DNA of 64,000 nucleotides from Sphingomonas sp. NFR04. GTDB lineage: Bacteria > Pseudomonadota > Alphaproteobacteria > Sphingomonadales > Sphingomonadaceae. The first letter of the stretch is position 1; every line of letters starts with the position of its first letter. A program made the position numbers and the translations under genes. The stretch is from assembly GCF_900114095.1 (NCBI RefSeq), contig NZ_FORV01000002.1, positions 310,001 through 374,000 on the forward strand. The letters are read 5' to 3'. Under the pieces are notes generated by a model, which saw only the letters and a program-made list of their open reading frames with translations, did not search any database and was not told where the DNA came from. Shown here piece after piece: positions 38,811 through 48,835 of this stretch.

Positions 38811-41423
38811 ATGCGCGCGCTTCTCTTCGCCTCCTCTGCCCTGCTGCTACCCGTCGCCGCTCTCGCCCAGACCCCTGCCGTGCCCACCGGCAAGTTGCCC
38901 GATGCCGCCACGCCGATCGCCTACCGCCTCGATTTCACCATCCTGCCCGCGAAGGATCGCTTCAACGGCCACACCGAGATCGACATCGACCTGAAGGCGC
39001 CCGCGCGGACGATCTGGATGCATGGCCGCGACCTGCACGTCGCCAAGGCGGTCGCGCGCAGCGGCGGCAAGTCGGTTACCGCCACCTTCACCCAGAAGAG
39101 CGCAACCGGGCTCGCCGAGCTCGACTTCGGCAAGACGCTGCCCGCCGGTCGCGTGACGTTGGTATTCGACTATGACGCCGCGTTCGGCACCGGCACCCAG
39201 GGGCTCTACCATGTGAAGGTCGAGGACGCCTGGTACAGCTGGACCCAGTTCGAATCGATCGAGGCGCGCGCCGCCTTCCCGTCCTTCGACCAGCCCGGCT
39301 ACAAGACGCCGTTCACCGTATCGATCACCACCAAGCCCGGCTTCACCGCGGTCAGCAACGCGCCCGAGGCGAGCAGCCGCAAGGCGGGCACGCTGGTCCG
39401 CCATCAGTTTGCGCCGACGAAGCCGCTGCCGACCTATCTCGTCGCGCTGGTCACCGGCCCCTTCGCCACCGCCGCGACGATGATCCCGCCGACGCCCCAG
39501 CGCAGCACCCCGATGCCGCTGGGCGTCGTCGGTACCAAGCCCAATGCCGGCCAGCTCGCCTTTGCACGCGACGAATCGGGCAAGATCGTCTCGCTGCTCG
39601 AAAATTATTTCGGCCAGCCCTTCCCCTTCCCCAAGCTCGACCAGATCGGCTCGCCGATCATGCCAGGCGCGATGGAGAATGCCGGCGCCGACATCTATGG
39701 CGACGGCATCATCTTCCTCGACGAGAAGGATAGCAGCGAACGCAAGCAGGCGTTCGGCATGGTGGTCGCGCATGAGCTGGCGCACCAGTGGTTCGGCGAC
39801 CTCGTCACGCCGGCGTGGTGGGACGACATCTGGCTCAACGAGAGCTTCGCCAACTGGATGGGCTATCGCATCGGCAACGAATGGCGCCCGGGCCTGCAGA
39901 TCGAATTGAACGCGATCGAGGAAGGCTTCGACGCGATGGATCTCGATGCGCTCGCCGCCGGCCGCCCGATCCACCAGCCTATCCCTAATGACGGCGACAT
40001 CGACGCGGCGTTCGACCAGATCACCTATGGCAAGGGCGGCCAGGTCGTCGCGATGATCGCCGCCTATATGGGCGACGAAGCCTTCCGCGAGGGCGTGCGG
40101 CTACACATGAAGCGCCACGCCTATGGCAATGCCAGCACCGACCAGTTCTTCGCCTCGCTGGCCGATGCCGCGCATGATCCGCGCGTGCTGGCGTCGCTGA
40201 AGAGCTTCGTCGATCAGCAGGGCGTGCCGCTGGTGACGCTGCACCGCGAAGGAACCACGCTCACCGCCACCCAGTCGCGCTACGGCTTCTTCGGCGCCAA
40301 CCTGCCCGCCGAGCAGTGGATCGTGCCGCTGTGCGTTCGTCAGGGCGAGACCAAGGCCTGCAGCCTGCTCGATAAGCCGAGCATGACCCTCTCGGCCAAG
40401 GGTAGCGGCGCGCTGGTGCCCAATGCGGGCGGCTGGGGCTATTATCGCTTCGAGCTCGATCCCGCCGATTGGGACGCGCTGATCGTCGCCACCCCCAGCC
40501 TGCCCGCCGCCGAGGTGCTCGCCGTCGACGACAGCGCGTGGGCCAGTTTCTACGCCGGTCGCAGCCCGGTGACCCGCACCATCGCGCTCACCCGCGCCAC
40601 CGCGAAGCACGCCTCCACCAAGATCGTCTTCCAAAATGCCCATAATCTGCGCGACCTGGAGAAGCGCGGGCTGATCACCGCGAACGCGCTGCCCGCCTAT
40701 CGCAAGCTGTTCGTCGAGCTGTACGGCCCGATGCTGACCAAGATCGGCTTCGATCCCGCGACCGGCGCCTATGACAAGGAAGAGGCCGATCAGCGCGAGC
40801 TACGCAAGGATCTGGTGGGTCTGGTTGCGGTCACCGGCCATGATCCGGCCCTTCGCACCAAGCTGATGACGGCGTTCGATGCGTTCGTCGCTGGGGACGA
40901 CAAGGCGCTCGACCCGGCATGGCGCGGCGTCGCGGCGGGCATCGCGCTCAACGAGCGCGGCGTACCCTTCGCGCAGACGCTGCTCACCCAGAGCGTCGGC
41001 AAACCCGCGCTGTTCGAGGCGCTCGGCCAGGGCGTGACCGGGTCGAACAATCCGGACATCGCCCGCTGGTTCCTCAACGACTTCCAGGATCCCCGCGTCG
41101 ATGCCCGCAAGCGGCTGTTCACCGTCGCCGGCTTCCTCAAGTCGCCCTATACCCGCGACCTCGCCAGCGACTTCATGATCGCGCATTTCGATGAGTTCGT
41201 GAAGAATGGCGGCGGCGGCGGCGTGTTCTCGGGCCGGGCGGCGCAGATGTTCGGCGCGCTCTGCTCGAACGCGCAGGCCGATGCGGTCGACGCCAAGCTG
41301 CGGCCGACCACCAAGGGCAGCACGCTCAATCTCGACCGCGCGATCGAGACGATCCGCACCTGCGCCCGCTTCCGCGACGCGAAGGCGGGCGAGGTGAGCG
41401 CGGCGATCGTGGCGGGGAAATGA
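38811..41423 (+). CDS. M1-family metallopeptidase (aminopeptidase N-like)
   Basis: An 870-residue secreted aminopeptidase. It has a signal peptide (MRALLFASSALLLPVAALAQ), the exopeptidase motif PGAMENAGAD, the zinc motif HELAHQWFGD followed by NESFANWMG (third zinc ligand Glu), and a C-terminal helical ERAP1-like domain from about residue 560. It removes N-terminal residues from peptides in the periplasm or outside the cell. It is divergent from the SGNH hydrolase gene and is followed by a strong hairpin seven bases after its stop. Confidence 0.95.
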   Translation: MRALLFASSALLLPVAALAQTPAVPTGKLPDAATPIAYRLDFTILPAKDRFNGHTEIDIDLKAPARTIWMHGRDLHVAKAVARSGGKSVTATFTQKSATGLAELDFGKTLPAGRVTLVFDYDAAFGTGTQGLYHVKVEDAWYSWTQFESIEARAAFPSFDQPGYKTPFTVSITTKPGFTAVSNAPEASSRKAGTLVRHQFAPTKPLPTYLVALVTGPFATAATMIPPTPQRSTPMPLGVVGTKPNAGQLAFARDESGKIVSLLENYFGQPFPFPKLDQIGSPIMPGAMENAGADIYGDGIIFLDEKDSSERKQAFGMVVAHELAHQWFGDLVTPAWWDDIWLNESFANWMGYRIGNEWRPGLQIELNAIEEGFDAMDLDALAAGRPIHQPIPNDGDIDAAFDQITYGKGGQVVAMIAAYMGDEAFREGVRLHMKRHAYGNASTDQFFASLADAAHDPRVLASLKSFVDQQGVPLVTLHREGTTLTATQSRYGFFGANLPAEQWIVPLCVRQGETKACSLLDKPSMTLSAKGSGALVPNAGGWGYYRFELDPADWDALIVATPSLPAAEVLAVDDSAWASFYAGRSPVTRTIALTRATAKHASTKIVFQNAHNLRDLEKRGLITANALPAYRKLFVELYGPMLTKIGFDPATGAYDKEEADQRELRKDLVGLVAVTGHDPALRTKLMTAFDAFVAGDDKALDPAWRGVAAGIALNERGVPFAQTLLTQSVGKPALFEALGQGVTGSNNPDIARWFLNDFQDPRVDARKRLFTVAGFLKSPYTRDLASDFMIAHFDEFVKNGGGGGVFSGRAAQMFGALCSNAQADAVDAKLRPTTKGSTLNLDRAIETIRTCARFRDAKAGEVSAAIVAGK

Positions 41424-41429
41424 GCATCG

Positions 41430-41452
41430 TGCGGGGGGAGCAGCCCCCCGCA
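41430..41452 (+). terminator. Strong GC hairpin after the M1 peptidase gene
   Basis: TGCGGGGGG and CCCCCCGCA form a perfect nine-pair stem around a five-base loop, seven bases after the stop. No T-run follows, so it may protect or pause rather than be a classical terminator. Confidence 0.45.
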
Positions 41453-41561
41453 CCAGCATGGGCCGGGCCTTGGCTTCGGCGAAGGCTTTCAATTGGCGGA
41501 AGCCTGGCGGCCCGCGCGTCCCCGACTTGCCAGAGTCATCTTCCGCGCTTAGCGATGGAAG

Positions 41562-42998
41562 ATGACTCAAGCCTCCGATATCGTCGCCGACCTGGATCGG
41601 CTCTATCGCGCCTCGGTCGAACGACTGCAGCAGGCGCTCAACCGCTACATCACCGACGGCACCACGCCCGATCCCGAGACGCGGACTGACGGCAGCTTCG
41701 CCTATCCGGAGCTCCGCGTCACCTATCGCGGCGGCGTCAACAAGCCGATTCCGCGCCGCTCGTTCGGCCGGCTGGTCGAAGCGGGGGACTACCGCATCTC
41801 GGTGACGCGCCCGGCAATGTTCGCCGAATATCTCACCGAGCAGCTCACCTTCCTGATCGAGGATTATGACGTCGAGGTGCACGCCGTCACCGGGCGGCAG
41901 GAAATCCCCTTCCCCTATGTGCTCGATCCCAACACGATCCTGAGCCTGGACGACGTCTCGGCAACCGAGCTCGGTCGGCATTTCCCGGCGACCGAGCTGT
42001 CGCATATCGGCGACGAGATCGCCGACGGCATCTGGATCAGCCAGGACGAGACGCGGCCGCTGGCGCTGTTCGATGCGCTGCGCACCGATTTCTCGCTGGC
42101 GCGGCTCAAGCACTATACCGGCACACCGGTCGAGCATTTCCAGCAATATATCCTGTTCACCAATTACCACCGCTATGTCGACGAGTTCGTCCGCTGGGCC
42201 TGCGCGCAGCTGGGGCCGGAGAGCCGCTTCACCGGCGTATCGGGCGCGGGCGGGATCGTGATCGAGGATGCGGCGGACGCCGACCGGCTGGTCAGCGACG
42301 GCGCGTGGCGGCGGCACCAGATGCCCGCCTATCACCTGATGGCCGAGGGCGGCACCGGGATCACCTTGGTCAATATCGGCGTCGGCCCGTCCAATGCGAA
42401 GACGATCACCGATCACCTCGCGGTCATTCGCCCCGAGGCGTGGCTGATGATCGGCCATTGCGGTGGCCTGCGCCCGAGCCAGCGGATCGGCGACTATGTG
42501 CTCGCCCATGCCTATCTGCGCGACGACCACATCATGGACGACGTGCTGCCGCCGGAAATCCCCATCCCCGCCATCGCCGAAGTCCAGCAGGCGCTGGCAC
42601 GGGCGGCGGAGACGGTCTCGGGCCAATCGGGCGACGAGCTCAAGCAGCGCCTGCGCACCGGCACGATCGTCACCACCGACGATCGCAACTGGGAGCTGCG
42701 CTATTCTCAGTCAGCGCTGCGTTTCTCGCTGAGCCGCGCGGTGGGCGTGGACATGGAGTCGGCGACGCTGGCGGCCCAGGGCTATCGCTTCCGCGTGCCC
42801 TATGGGACGCTGCTCTGCGTCTCTGACAAGCCGCTCCACGGCGAGCTCAAGCTGCCGGGCCAGGCCAACCGCTTCTACGAGCGCGCGATCGCCGAGCATC
42901 TCAAGATCGGCATCGAGGCATGCGAGGAACTCCGCCGCGAAGGTGCCAAGCTGCACAGTCGTAAGCTGCGCGCGTTTAACGAGCCGCCGTTCCGGTGA
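41562..42998 (+). CDS. amn: AMP nucleosidase
   Basis: A 478-residue Amn-like enzyme, close to the E. coli length of 484. The N-terminal AMP-binding domain (1-175) precedes a purine nucleoside phosphorylase-type catalytic domain with NIGVGPSNAKTITDHLAV, MIGHCGGLRPSQRIGDYV, VDMESATLAAQGYRF and LLCVSDKPLHGELKLPG. It splits AMP into adenine and ribose 5-phosphate and so tunes adenylate levels. It stands alone between a hairpin and a palindromic repeat pair. Confidence 0.95.
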   Translation: MTQASDIVADLDRLYRASVERLQQALNRYITDGTTPDPETRTDGSFAYPELRVTYRGGVNKPIPRRSFGRLVEAGDYRISVTRPAMFAEYLTEQLTFLIEDYDVEVHAVTGRQEIPFPYVLDPNTILSLDDVSATELGRHFPATELSHIGDEIADGIWISQDETRPLALFDALRTDFSLARLKHYTGTPVEHFQQYILFTNYHRYVDEFVRWACAQLGPESRFTGVSGAGGIVIEDAADADRLVSDGAWRRHQMPAYHLMAEGGTGITLVNIGVGPSNAKTITDHLAVIRPEAWLMIGHCGGLRPSQRIGDYVLAHAYLRDDHIMDDVLPPEIPIPAIAEVQQALARAAETVSGQSGDELKQRLRTGTIVTTDDRNWELRYSQSALRFSLSRAVGVDMESATLAAQGYRFRVPYGTLLCVSDKPLHGELKLPGQANRFYERAIAEHLKIGIEACEELRREGAKLHSRKLRAFNEPPFR

Positions 42999-43050
42999 TC
43001 CTGCCTATCCCCCCCTTAGAGGGGGAGGCAATCGCATTTGCTCAAACCTC

Positions 43051-43147
43051 CGCCATCCCCGCGGAGGCGGGGATCCATGGGCGCTGAACCGGAGGTTCTT
43101 TCCCCGAGCGTCCAGGCGAATGGATTCCCGCCTTCGCGGGAATGACG
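43051..43147. repeat. Pair of inverted REP-like palindromes (copy 2)
   Basis: Units at 43051-43078 (CCATCCCCGCGGAGGCGGGG) and 43120-43147 (TGGATTCCCGCCTTCGCGGG) face each other as in copies 1 and 3. A separate small hairpin, CCCCCTTAGAGGGGG, lies just before at about 43011-43025. The pair fills the gap between the convergent amn and GNAT genes. Confidence 0.85.
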
Positions 43148-43191
43148 AGGTCTGGTTGCCTCGGGCTTATCGTTGCCCGTTGTAAGACCGA

Positions 43192-43707
43192 TCAGAACAC
43201 CGTTTCGAGCAGCACCACGCTCGGGTCGCCCTCGACCTCGCGCGCGACAAAGCCCATCTCTCGTTCCAGCTCGATCGCCAGGTGGTTCTCGCGGCTCTCG
43301 ATCGACTGCAGCCGCTTGACGCCCCGCGCCTTTGCCTCGGCGGTGATGTAGTTGAGCAGGCTCCAGCCCACCCCCTGCCCCTTGCGGTCGGCGCGGATCG
43401 AGATGGCGACTTCGGCTGTCTCCATCGCGTCGTCGCAGGCAAGCATGCCCGAACCGACCAGTTCGCCCTCGGCGGTGAACGCCAGATAGCTCTCGGTCTT
43501 GTGGTGATCCACCTCGATCAGCGCCTTGGCCTGGTGCGGCTGGAGCTGCGGGGCCGCGGTGAAGAAGCGAAAGCGGCGGTCCTCGTTCGAGACGTGATCG
43601 AAAAAGTCCCGAAGCAGCGCCTCGTCGTCAGGACGCACGGTGCGTACGTCGATGACGAGCCCGGAGCGGGTCGGCAGCTGGACAGGCTCGGCGGTGGTCG
43701 CGGTCAT
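43192..43707 (-). CDS. GNAT-family N-acetyltransferase
   Basis: A 171-residue acetyltransferase. It has the central strands AFTAEGELVGSGMLACDD and AEVAISIRADRKGQGVGWSL, with the acetyl-CoA pyrophosphate loop RADRKGQGVG, and IESRENHLAIELEREMGFVA near the end. It resembles the free-standing GNAT domain of the protein-acetylase group, but the substrate is unknown. GGGAGA before the ATG at 43707 (MTATTAEPVQLPTRSG) fixes the start; the frame is open further upstream. Confidence 0.85.
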   Translation of the reverse strand: MTATTAEPVQLPTRSGLVIDVRTVRPDDEALLRDFFDHVSNEDRRFRFFTAAPQLQPHQAKALIEVDHHKTESYLAFTAEGELVGSGMLACDDAMETAEVAISIRADRKGQGVGWSLLNYITAEAKARGVKRLQSIESRENHLAIELEREMGFVAREVEGDPSVVLLETVF

Positions 43708-43784
43708 GACGAAATCTCCCGGGGAATGCTGGTATCGCGGTAAACCTATTGGCGACGCGCGCTTATCCGTAAAGGCCGCAGGCT

Positions 43785-45008
43785 TCACGCCAGCGCGACG
43801 GCGCCACCCGCATCTGCTTCCTGCAAGGCGGGCACCACTACCGAAACGACCCGGTTCCGCCCGCCCTGCTTGGCCGCATATAATGCGTGATCGGCCTCGT
43901 TTACCAGTCGCTGCCATGCGCCGCCCCCGTTCCGCGCCTCGGCATGGCCGACGCTGATGGTGCACTGAAGCACCGCGCCGCCCTCTACCGCGATCTGCAG
44001 ATCCGCCACCGCCGCGCGCAGCCGCTCCGCAAGCGCCGCCGCCGTGCCGGAATGCGCGGGCAGCACCAGGAATTCCTCGCCGCCCACCCGACCGACCACA
44101 TCCCCCGGCGATGCCGTTTCCGCAAGCGCACGAGCGACCGCGCGCAGGACCGCATCGCCGGAGGCGTGACCCCAGCCGTCATTCACCTTCTTGAAGTGAT
44201 CGACGTCGATCATGAGCGCCGCAATTGCGCGGTGCTGCCGGGTCGCCTGCGCTGCCCGCGCCATCCCCTGCTCCCAGATGACGCGTCGATTGACGAGCCC
44301 CGTCAGCGGGTCGCGCGACGCATAGTGTAGCAACTCCGCATCGAGCTGGCGGGTAAGCATCCACAAAAAGCACGGGGTGATCGCGCAGGTGAGAACCAGC
44401 CGCGAGGTCAGGCCGAAGGTCGTCGTCGGATCCCCGTCCCCGTCGGCATCGGGGTTGAAAACCCACCAGAGCATTCGGGCCAGCAGAACCAGCGCCCAGA
44501 GCATGTGGATGGCCCCTGCCAGCCGTGCGACCGGCCGGCGCGACACATCGAGGCACTGCCACAGGGCCATCGCCGCGCCGACGGTGAGGATTCCGCGAAC
44601 GGCACAGCCCATCGCCACCATCACGCGCATGTTCTCGAAATGCGACAGGACATAGGCGATTTCGATCGTCGCAAGCAGTATTGCCGGGCCCAGGATCCAC
44701 AACTCGATCCGCGGCCGCTTCAAATAGAGATGCACGGCCACAAAATTAAGAGCGGCCCCCAGATCGATCAGAAGATTGCCGGAAAGGCCCAAACGCGGCA
44801 GGGAAATCGCAAAGGCAGGCAGCATCAGCACGCCAAAGCCGGCGGCGAACGCCAAATAGGCGATACACCAGGCAAGCAGACTATAGGGTGGCACGAACCG
44901 CGGTCGGATCGAAAAGGCCAAGAGGAAAGCGAGGCTCGACAACAGCGAGATCAGCGCATTCACGGCAATCAGCGTTCCGGCATGCAAAACCATTTCCAGC
45001 TGCTGCAT
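43785..45008 (-). CDS. Membrane diguanylate cyclase (GGDEF)
   Basis: A protein of about 407 residues. Roughly six membrane helices fill residues 1-200; a C-terminal GGDEF domain follows with [21 protein letters not shown] and the active site [10 protein letters not shown]. It should make cyclic di-GMP from GTP. I find no RxxD inhibitory site at the usual place before GGEEF, so product inhibition may be absent. The start is uncertain: ATG at 45008 ([11 protein letters not shown]), close to GAGGGA, or 45053. Confidence 0.9.
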   Translation of the reverse strand: MQQLEMVLHAGTLIAVNALISLLSSLAFLLAFSIRPRFVPPYSLLAWCIAYLAFAAGFGVLMLPAFAISLPRLGLSGNLLIDLGAALNFVAVHLYLKRPRIELWILGPAILLATIEIAYVLSHFENMRVMVAMGCAVRGILTVGAAMALWQCLDVSRRPVARLAGAIHMLWALVLLARMLWWVFNPDADGDGDPTTTFGLTSRLVLTCAITPCFLWMLTRQLDAELLHYASRDPLTGLVNRRVIWEQGMARAAQATRQHRAIAALMIDVDHFKKVNDGWGHASGDAVLRAVARALAETASPGDVVGRVGGEEFLVLPAHSGTAAALAERLRAAVADLQIAVEGGAVLQCTISVGHAEARNGGGAWQRLVNEADHALYAAKQGGRNRVVSVVVPALQEADAGGAVALA

Positions 45009-45227
45009 TCCCTCGAGTGTCCGGGCTCGATCTGCCTTCAATATAGCGCACATATGGAAGCACGACTGTGCTGGCGAGACGATTCAACGTTGCAAAGTGA
45101 AACGTTTGCCATGCGCCTTCGCCGTTTCGACGGCAGGCGGCGAGCACCCTGCGCGTTCCGCTTCCACGCAGGGAACGGCGCCGCGGCTAGCAATTCGGCC
45201 CGTCCTTCCCTATGTGCCCACCCGATC

Positions 45228-46559
45228 ATGGCAACGCGACTCCCAGAAGCCCCCAAGGTGGGCATGGTGTCGCTCGGCTGTCCCAAGAATCTGGTCGACT
45301 CCGAGCGTATCCTGACAAAGCTCCGTTCGGACGGCTATGCGCTGTCGCCGGACTATGCCGGCGCGGACGTCGTGCTGGTGAATACCTGCGGGTTCCTCGA
45401 CAGCGCCAAGGAAGAATCGCTCGAGGCGATCGGCGAGGCGATCGCGGAGAACGGCCGGGTGATCGTCACCGGCTGCATGGGCAAGGAGGCCGAGGTCATC
45501 CGTGCCCGCTTTCCCAACGTGCTCGCGGTCACCGGCGCGCACCAATATGAGGACGTGGTCGGCGCGGTGCACACTGCGGCGCCGATGCCGCCCTCGCCCT
45601 TCGTCAACCTGGTGCCGGACAGCGGGCTCAAGCTCACCCCGCGCCACTATAGCTATCTGAAGATCTCGGAAGGCTGCAACCACCGTTGCAGCTTCTGCAT
45701 CATCCCGTCGCTGCGCGGGGACCTGGTCAGCCGCCGGCCCGACGCGATCCTGCGCGAGGCGGAAAAGCTGGTCGCCGCCGGCACCAAGGAACTGCTGGTC
45801 ATCAGCCAGGACACCTCGGCGTACGGCATCGACATCCGCAAGGAGCCGCGCGCCTGGAAGGGCCGCGAGGTGGTGCCGCACATGACCGATCTTGCCCGCG
45901 AGCTCGGCCAGATCGCGCCCTGGGTGCGACTGCACTATGTCTATCCCTACCCGCATGTCGACCAGGTGATCCCGCTGATGGCAGAGGGGCTGGTGCTGCC
46001 CTATCTCGATATCCCGTTCCAGCACGCGGCGCCCAACGTGCTGCGCGCGATGAAGCGTCCGGCCAACGAGGCCAAGGTGCTCGAGCGGCTGCGCGGCTGG
46101 CGCGAAATCGCCCCGGACATCGCGATCCGCTCGACCTTCGTCGTCGGCTTCCCCGGCGAGACCGAGGAGGATTTCCAGTACCTCCTCGACTGGCTCGACG
46201 AAGCCCAGCTCGACCGCGTCGGCGCGTTCCGCTTCGAGCCGGTCGAGGGTGCCTCGGCCAATGACCTGCCCGGCGCGGTGCCGGAAGCGGTCAAGGAAGA
46301 GCGCTACGCCCGGATCATGGAAAAGACCGCCGCGATCAGCGCCGCCAAGCTCCAGGCCAAGATCGGCCGCAAGCTCGACGTGATCATCGACGCGGTCGAC
46401 GAGGACGGCGGCGCCACCGGCCGCAGCCAGGCCGACGCGCCGGAGATCGACGGCGAAGTGTTCCTGCGCGACTCCGGCCATCTGGAACAGGGCGACATCG
46501 TGAAGGTCCTCATCGAGGACGCGGACGAACACGATCTCTACGGTGTACCGATGGGCTGA
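45228..46559 (+). CDS. rimO: Ribosomal protein uS12 methylthiotransferase RimO
   Basis: A 443-residue RimO. The N-terminal MTTase domain has [26 protein letters not shown] and [10 protein letters not shown] (three cluster cysteines); the radical SAM domain has [20 protein letters not shown]; a TRAM domain closes the protein ([19 protein letters not shown]). It adds a methylthio group to an aspartate of ribosomal protein S12. The ATG at 45228 begins [17 protein letters not shown]; the long upstream open frame is antisense to the cyclase. Its last 22 bases overlap the convergent next gene. Confidence 0.97.
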   Translation: MATRLPEAPKVGMVSLGCPKNLVDSERILTKLRSDGYALSPDYAGADVVLVNTCGFLDSAKEESLEAIGEAIAENGRVIVTGCMGKEAEVIRARFPNVLAVTGAHQYEDVVGAVHTAAPMPPSPFVNLVPDSGLKLTPRHYSYLKISEGCNHRCSFCIIPSLRGDLVSRRPDAILREAEKLVAAGTKELLVISQDTSAYGIDIRKEPRAWKGREVVPHMTDLARELGQIAPWVRLHYVYPYPHVDQVIPLMAEGLVLPYLDIPFQHAAPNVLRAMKRPANEAKVLERLRGWREIAPDIAIRSTFVVGFPGETEEDFQYLLDWLDEAQLDRVGAFRFEPVEGASANDLPGAVPEAVKEERYARIMEKTAAISAAKLQAKIGRKLDVIIDAVDEDGGATGRSQADAPEIDGEVFLRDSGHLEQGDIVKVLIEDADEHDLYGVPMG

Positions 46560-47326
46560 TCGGCTGCGGGTTTGATCGGCAGCCTGCCGGTTGCCCGCAG
46601 CACGAGAAAAAGGATTGCGATCACCGGCACTGCAAAACTAAATATCCAGGGCGTGAACGGTCCCTGCTGGAACCCGGATCCGCCGAGCAGCAGGAAGCTC
46701 ACCGGCAGGGTCCGCCAGGCGCCGGTAGTCCAGTCCAGCTGGAACATGCCGAAGGAGAACAGCACTCCGACGCACCAGAGCCACTTGAACCGCAGGCCCC
46801 TGGTGCGCAGGGCGAGCACGAAGGCGACGAGGCTGGTCGCCACGGCCGCGGCGATGAGCGCCAACCAAAGCAGCTGGATCGGACCCTTGTCCCTGAACGT
46901 GAAGCGATTGGCGCTGATAAGCGATTGGCCGACCGGCTGCACAAACACGCTTTCGATCACAGGCCTCGGCCCGGCCGTCTCCAGAACGACCTCGAACACA
47001 GCCCATTTAGCGTCGTTGCCGAGCTCATAAGTGAATCTTTTCAGCGTAGTTTTCCGGCCTTCGACTATCTGCCACTGGACGTTGATGTTGCCCAGGACGG
47101 GATCGCCCTTTGCCAGCGCCTGCATTTTGCCGACGAGCGTGGCATCCAGCTGAGTACGCAGCCGCGGGTCTGAGGCGCTCTGAAGCCATTGCAGATCCGC
47201 ACTTTGCACCGCCCGCACCGCGTGTAGCGCCTGTGCCTGTTCCGCAGGCGTGCTCAGCTTGTCAAAGAGCTGCTGATAGCTGCAGGCAGACAGCACGATC
47301 AGAACGAACGTAACAAAAAATCGCAT
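46538..47326 (-). CDS. Putative membrane protein with lipoprotein-type N terminus
   Basis: A 262-residue protein. It opens [20 protein letters not shown], where VLSAC reads as a lipobox with Cys15. A soluble part of about 125 residues follows ([36 protein letters not shown]), then four hydrophobic segments at about residues 151-172, 180-198, 204-216 and 224-246. A lipid anchor together with several membrane helices is unusual. No family recognised. Base composition is somewhat lower in GC than its neighbours. It converges with rimO and overlaps it by 22 bases. Confidence 0.7.
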   Translation of the reverse strand: MRFFVTFVLIVLSACSYQQLFDKLSTPAEQAQALHAVRAVQSADLQWLQSASDPRLRTQLDATLVGKMQALAKGDPVLGNINVQWQIVEGRKTTLKRFTYELGNDAKWAVFEVVLETAGPRPVIESVFVQPVGQSLISANRFTFRDKGPIQLLWLALIAAAVATSLVAFVLALRTRGLRFKWLWCVGVLFSFGMFQLDWTTGAWRTLPVSFLLLGGSGFQQGPFTPWIFSFAVPVIAILFLVLRATGRLPIKPAADQPIGTP

Positions 47327-47434
47327 ATGTAACCCCCGGCCGAAGATCCTATGCCGCTGCAGATCGGGCTGCAACGATCCGTTGGCAGGGGACGCGAGCA
47401 GCGCTAAGCCACAGCCATATTTCCCGGAGGCCCG

Positions 47435-48835
47435 ATGTTCCGTTCCGCCCTTGCCGCCACCCTGTTGATCGCCACCCCCGCCGCCGCCCAGCAGCTCACC
47501 GCGGAGCAGACCGCCAAGGTCGACTCGATCGTCGCCGATGCGCTGAAGAGCAGCGGCGTGCCCTCCGCCTCGATCGCGATCGTGCGCGACGGCAAGATCG
47601 TCTTCACCAAGGCCTATGGCGACCAGGGCCCCGGCATCGCCAAGGGGCCGGACGCGAACGCCAAATACCAGATCGCGTCGATCTCCAAGCAGTTCACCGC
47701 AGCGGCACTCCTGCTGCTGGAGGACGAGGGCAAGCTGAGCCTCGACGACAAGGTCTCGAAATGGGTGCCGGACGTCACCGATGCCGACAAGATCACCATC
47801 CGTCAGCTGCTCAGCCACACCGCCGGCCTGCAGGATTATTGGCCGCAGGACTATAGCTTCAAGGCGATGGAGACGGCGGTGACGCCGCAGCAGATCGTCG
47901 ATCGCTGGGCCAAGAAGCCGCTCGACTTCGCCCCTGGCACCGCGTGGCAATATTCCAACACCGGCTATGTCGTCGCCGGCATGATCATCGAGAAGGCCTC
48001 GGGCAGGAAGCTGCTCGACTATCTCCAGGCCAAGATCTTCAAGCCGCTGGCGATGCAGGCGATCGACCAGGACAAGGCGATCGGCAAGGGCTTCCCGCAG
48101 GGCACGCACCGCTATGCGCTGGGCCCCGTGCGCCCGGCCAAGCCGGCGGCGGACGGCTGGCTCTGGGCGGCCGGCGAGCTGGCGATGAGCGCCGCTGATC
48201 TTGCCAAGTGGGACATCGCCCGCATCGACCGCCAGGTGCTTACCCCCGAGGACTGGGCGGCGCAGGAAACCGAGGTGAAGCTCGCCGACGGTTCCCCCAC
48301 CCATTACGGCCTTGGCGTGTCGCTGGGCGAGCATGGCGGCAAGAAGGAAGTATCGCACGGCGGCGAAGCGGTGGGCTTCCTGTCGAGCAATGTCGTGATC
48401 CCCGAAGAAAAGTTCGCCGTGGTCTCGCTGGTCAGCGCCGATTTCGGCGGTGCGCACGACATCATCGCGCAGGGAATCACCGAGCTGCTGCTGCCGGTCG
48501 CCAATCCCGCCGCCGCACTCACTCTCGACCAGCAGCGCGACGCGCTGGCCAGGAAGCTGTTCGACCAGCTCCGCGCCGGCACACCCGATCGCAGCCTGAT
48601 GACCGAGGATGCGAACTATTTCTTCGATGCCACCGCACTCGGCGACTATCGCGCCAGCCTCGCGCCACTCGGCGAGCCGCTCGCATTCGAGCCGATCGGC
48701 AAGGCGCGGCTGCGCGGGGGCTTCGTCAACCGTAACTACCGAATCCGCTATCAGGGTCGCCAGCTGATCGCCGTGACCTATGCCGAGCCCGGCACCGACG
48801 GTAAGTTCGAGCAGTTCCTGGTGATGCCGCGATGA
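47435..48835 (+). CDS. Serine hydrolase of the beta-lactamase class C family
   Basis: A 466-residue secreted hydrolase. It has a signal peptide (MFRSALAATLLIATPAAAQQ), the active-site SxxK in IASISKQFTAAALLLLEDEG (Ser near residue 85), the YxN motif WQYSNTGYVVAGMIIEKASG and the third motif SHGGEAVGF (HGG in place of KTG). A C-terminal domain of about 100 residues follows. Such proteins are usually D-amino-acid peptidases or esterases rather than drug-hydrolysing lactamases, and nothing here suggests resistance. It overlaps the next gene by four bases. Confidence 0.92.
   Translation: MFRSALAATLLIATPAAAQQLTAEQTAKVDSIVADALKSSGVPSASIAIVRDGKIVFTKAYGDQGPGIAKGPDANAKYQIASISKQFTAAALLLLEDEGKLSLDDKVSKWVPDVTDADKITIRQLLSHTAGLQDYWPQDYSFKAMETAVTPQQIVDRWAKKPLDFAPGTAWQYSNTGYVVAGMIIEKASGRKLLDYLQAKIFKPLAMQAIDQDKAIGKGFPQGTHRYALGPVRPAKPAADGWLWAAGELAMSAADLAKWDIARIDRQVLTPEDWAAQETEVKLADGSPTHYGLGVSLGEHGGKKEVSHGGEAVGFLSSNVVIPEEKFAVVSLVSADFGGAHDIIAQGITELLLPVANPAAALTLDQQRDALARKLFDQLRAGTPDRSLMTEDANYFFDATALGDYRASLAPLGEPLAFEPIGKARLRGGFVNRNYRIRYQGRQLIAVTYAEPGTDGKFEQFLVMPR

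Noticed and set aside
40800..42626. 608-codon minus-strand open frame opposite the M1 peptidase and amn
   Set aside because: Spans two unrelated sense genes and the hairpin between them; no recognisable motifs.
47435..48835. Class C beta-lactamase resistance gene
   Set aside because: The third motif is HGG rather than KTG, there is an extra C-terminal domain and no AmpR neighbour; a peptidase or esterase is more likely.
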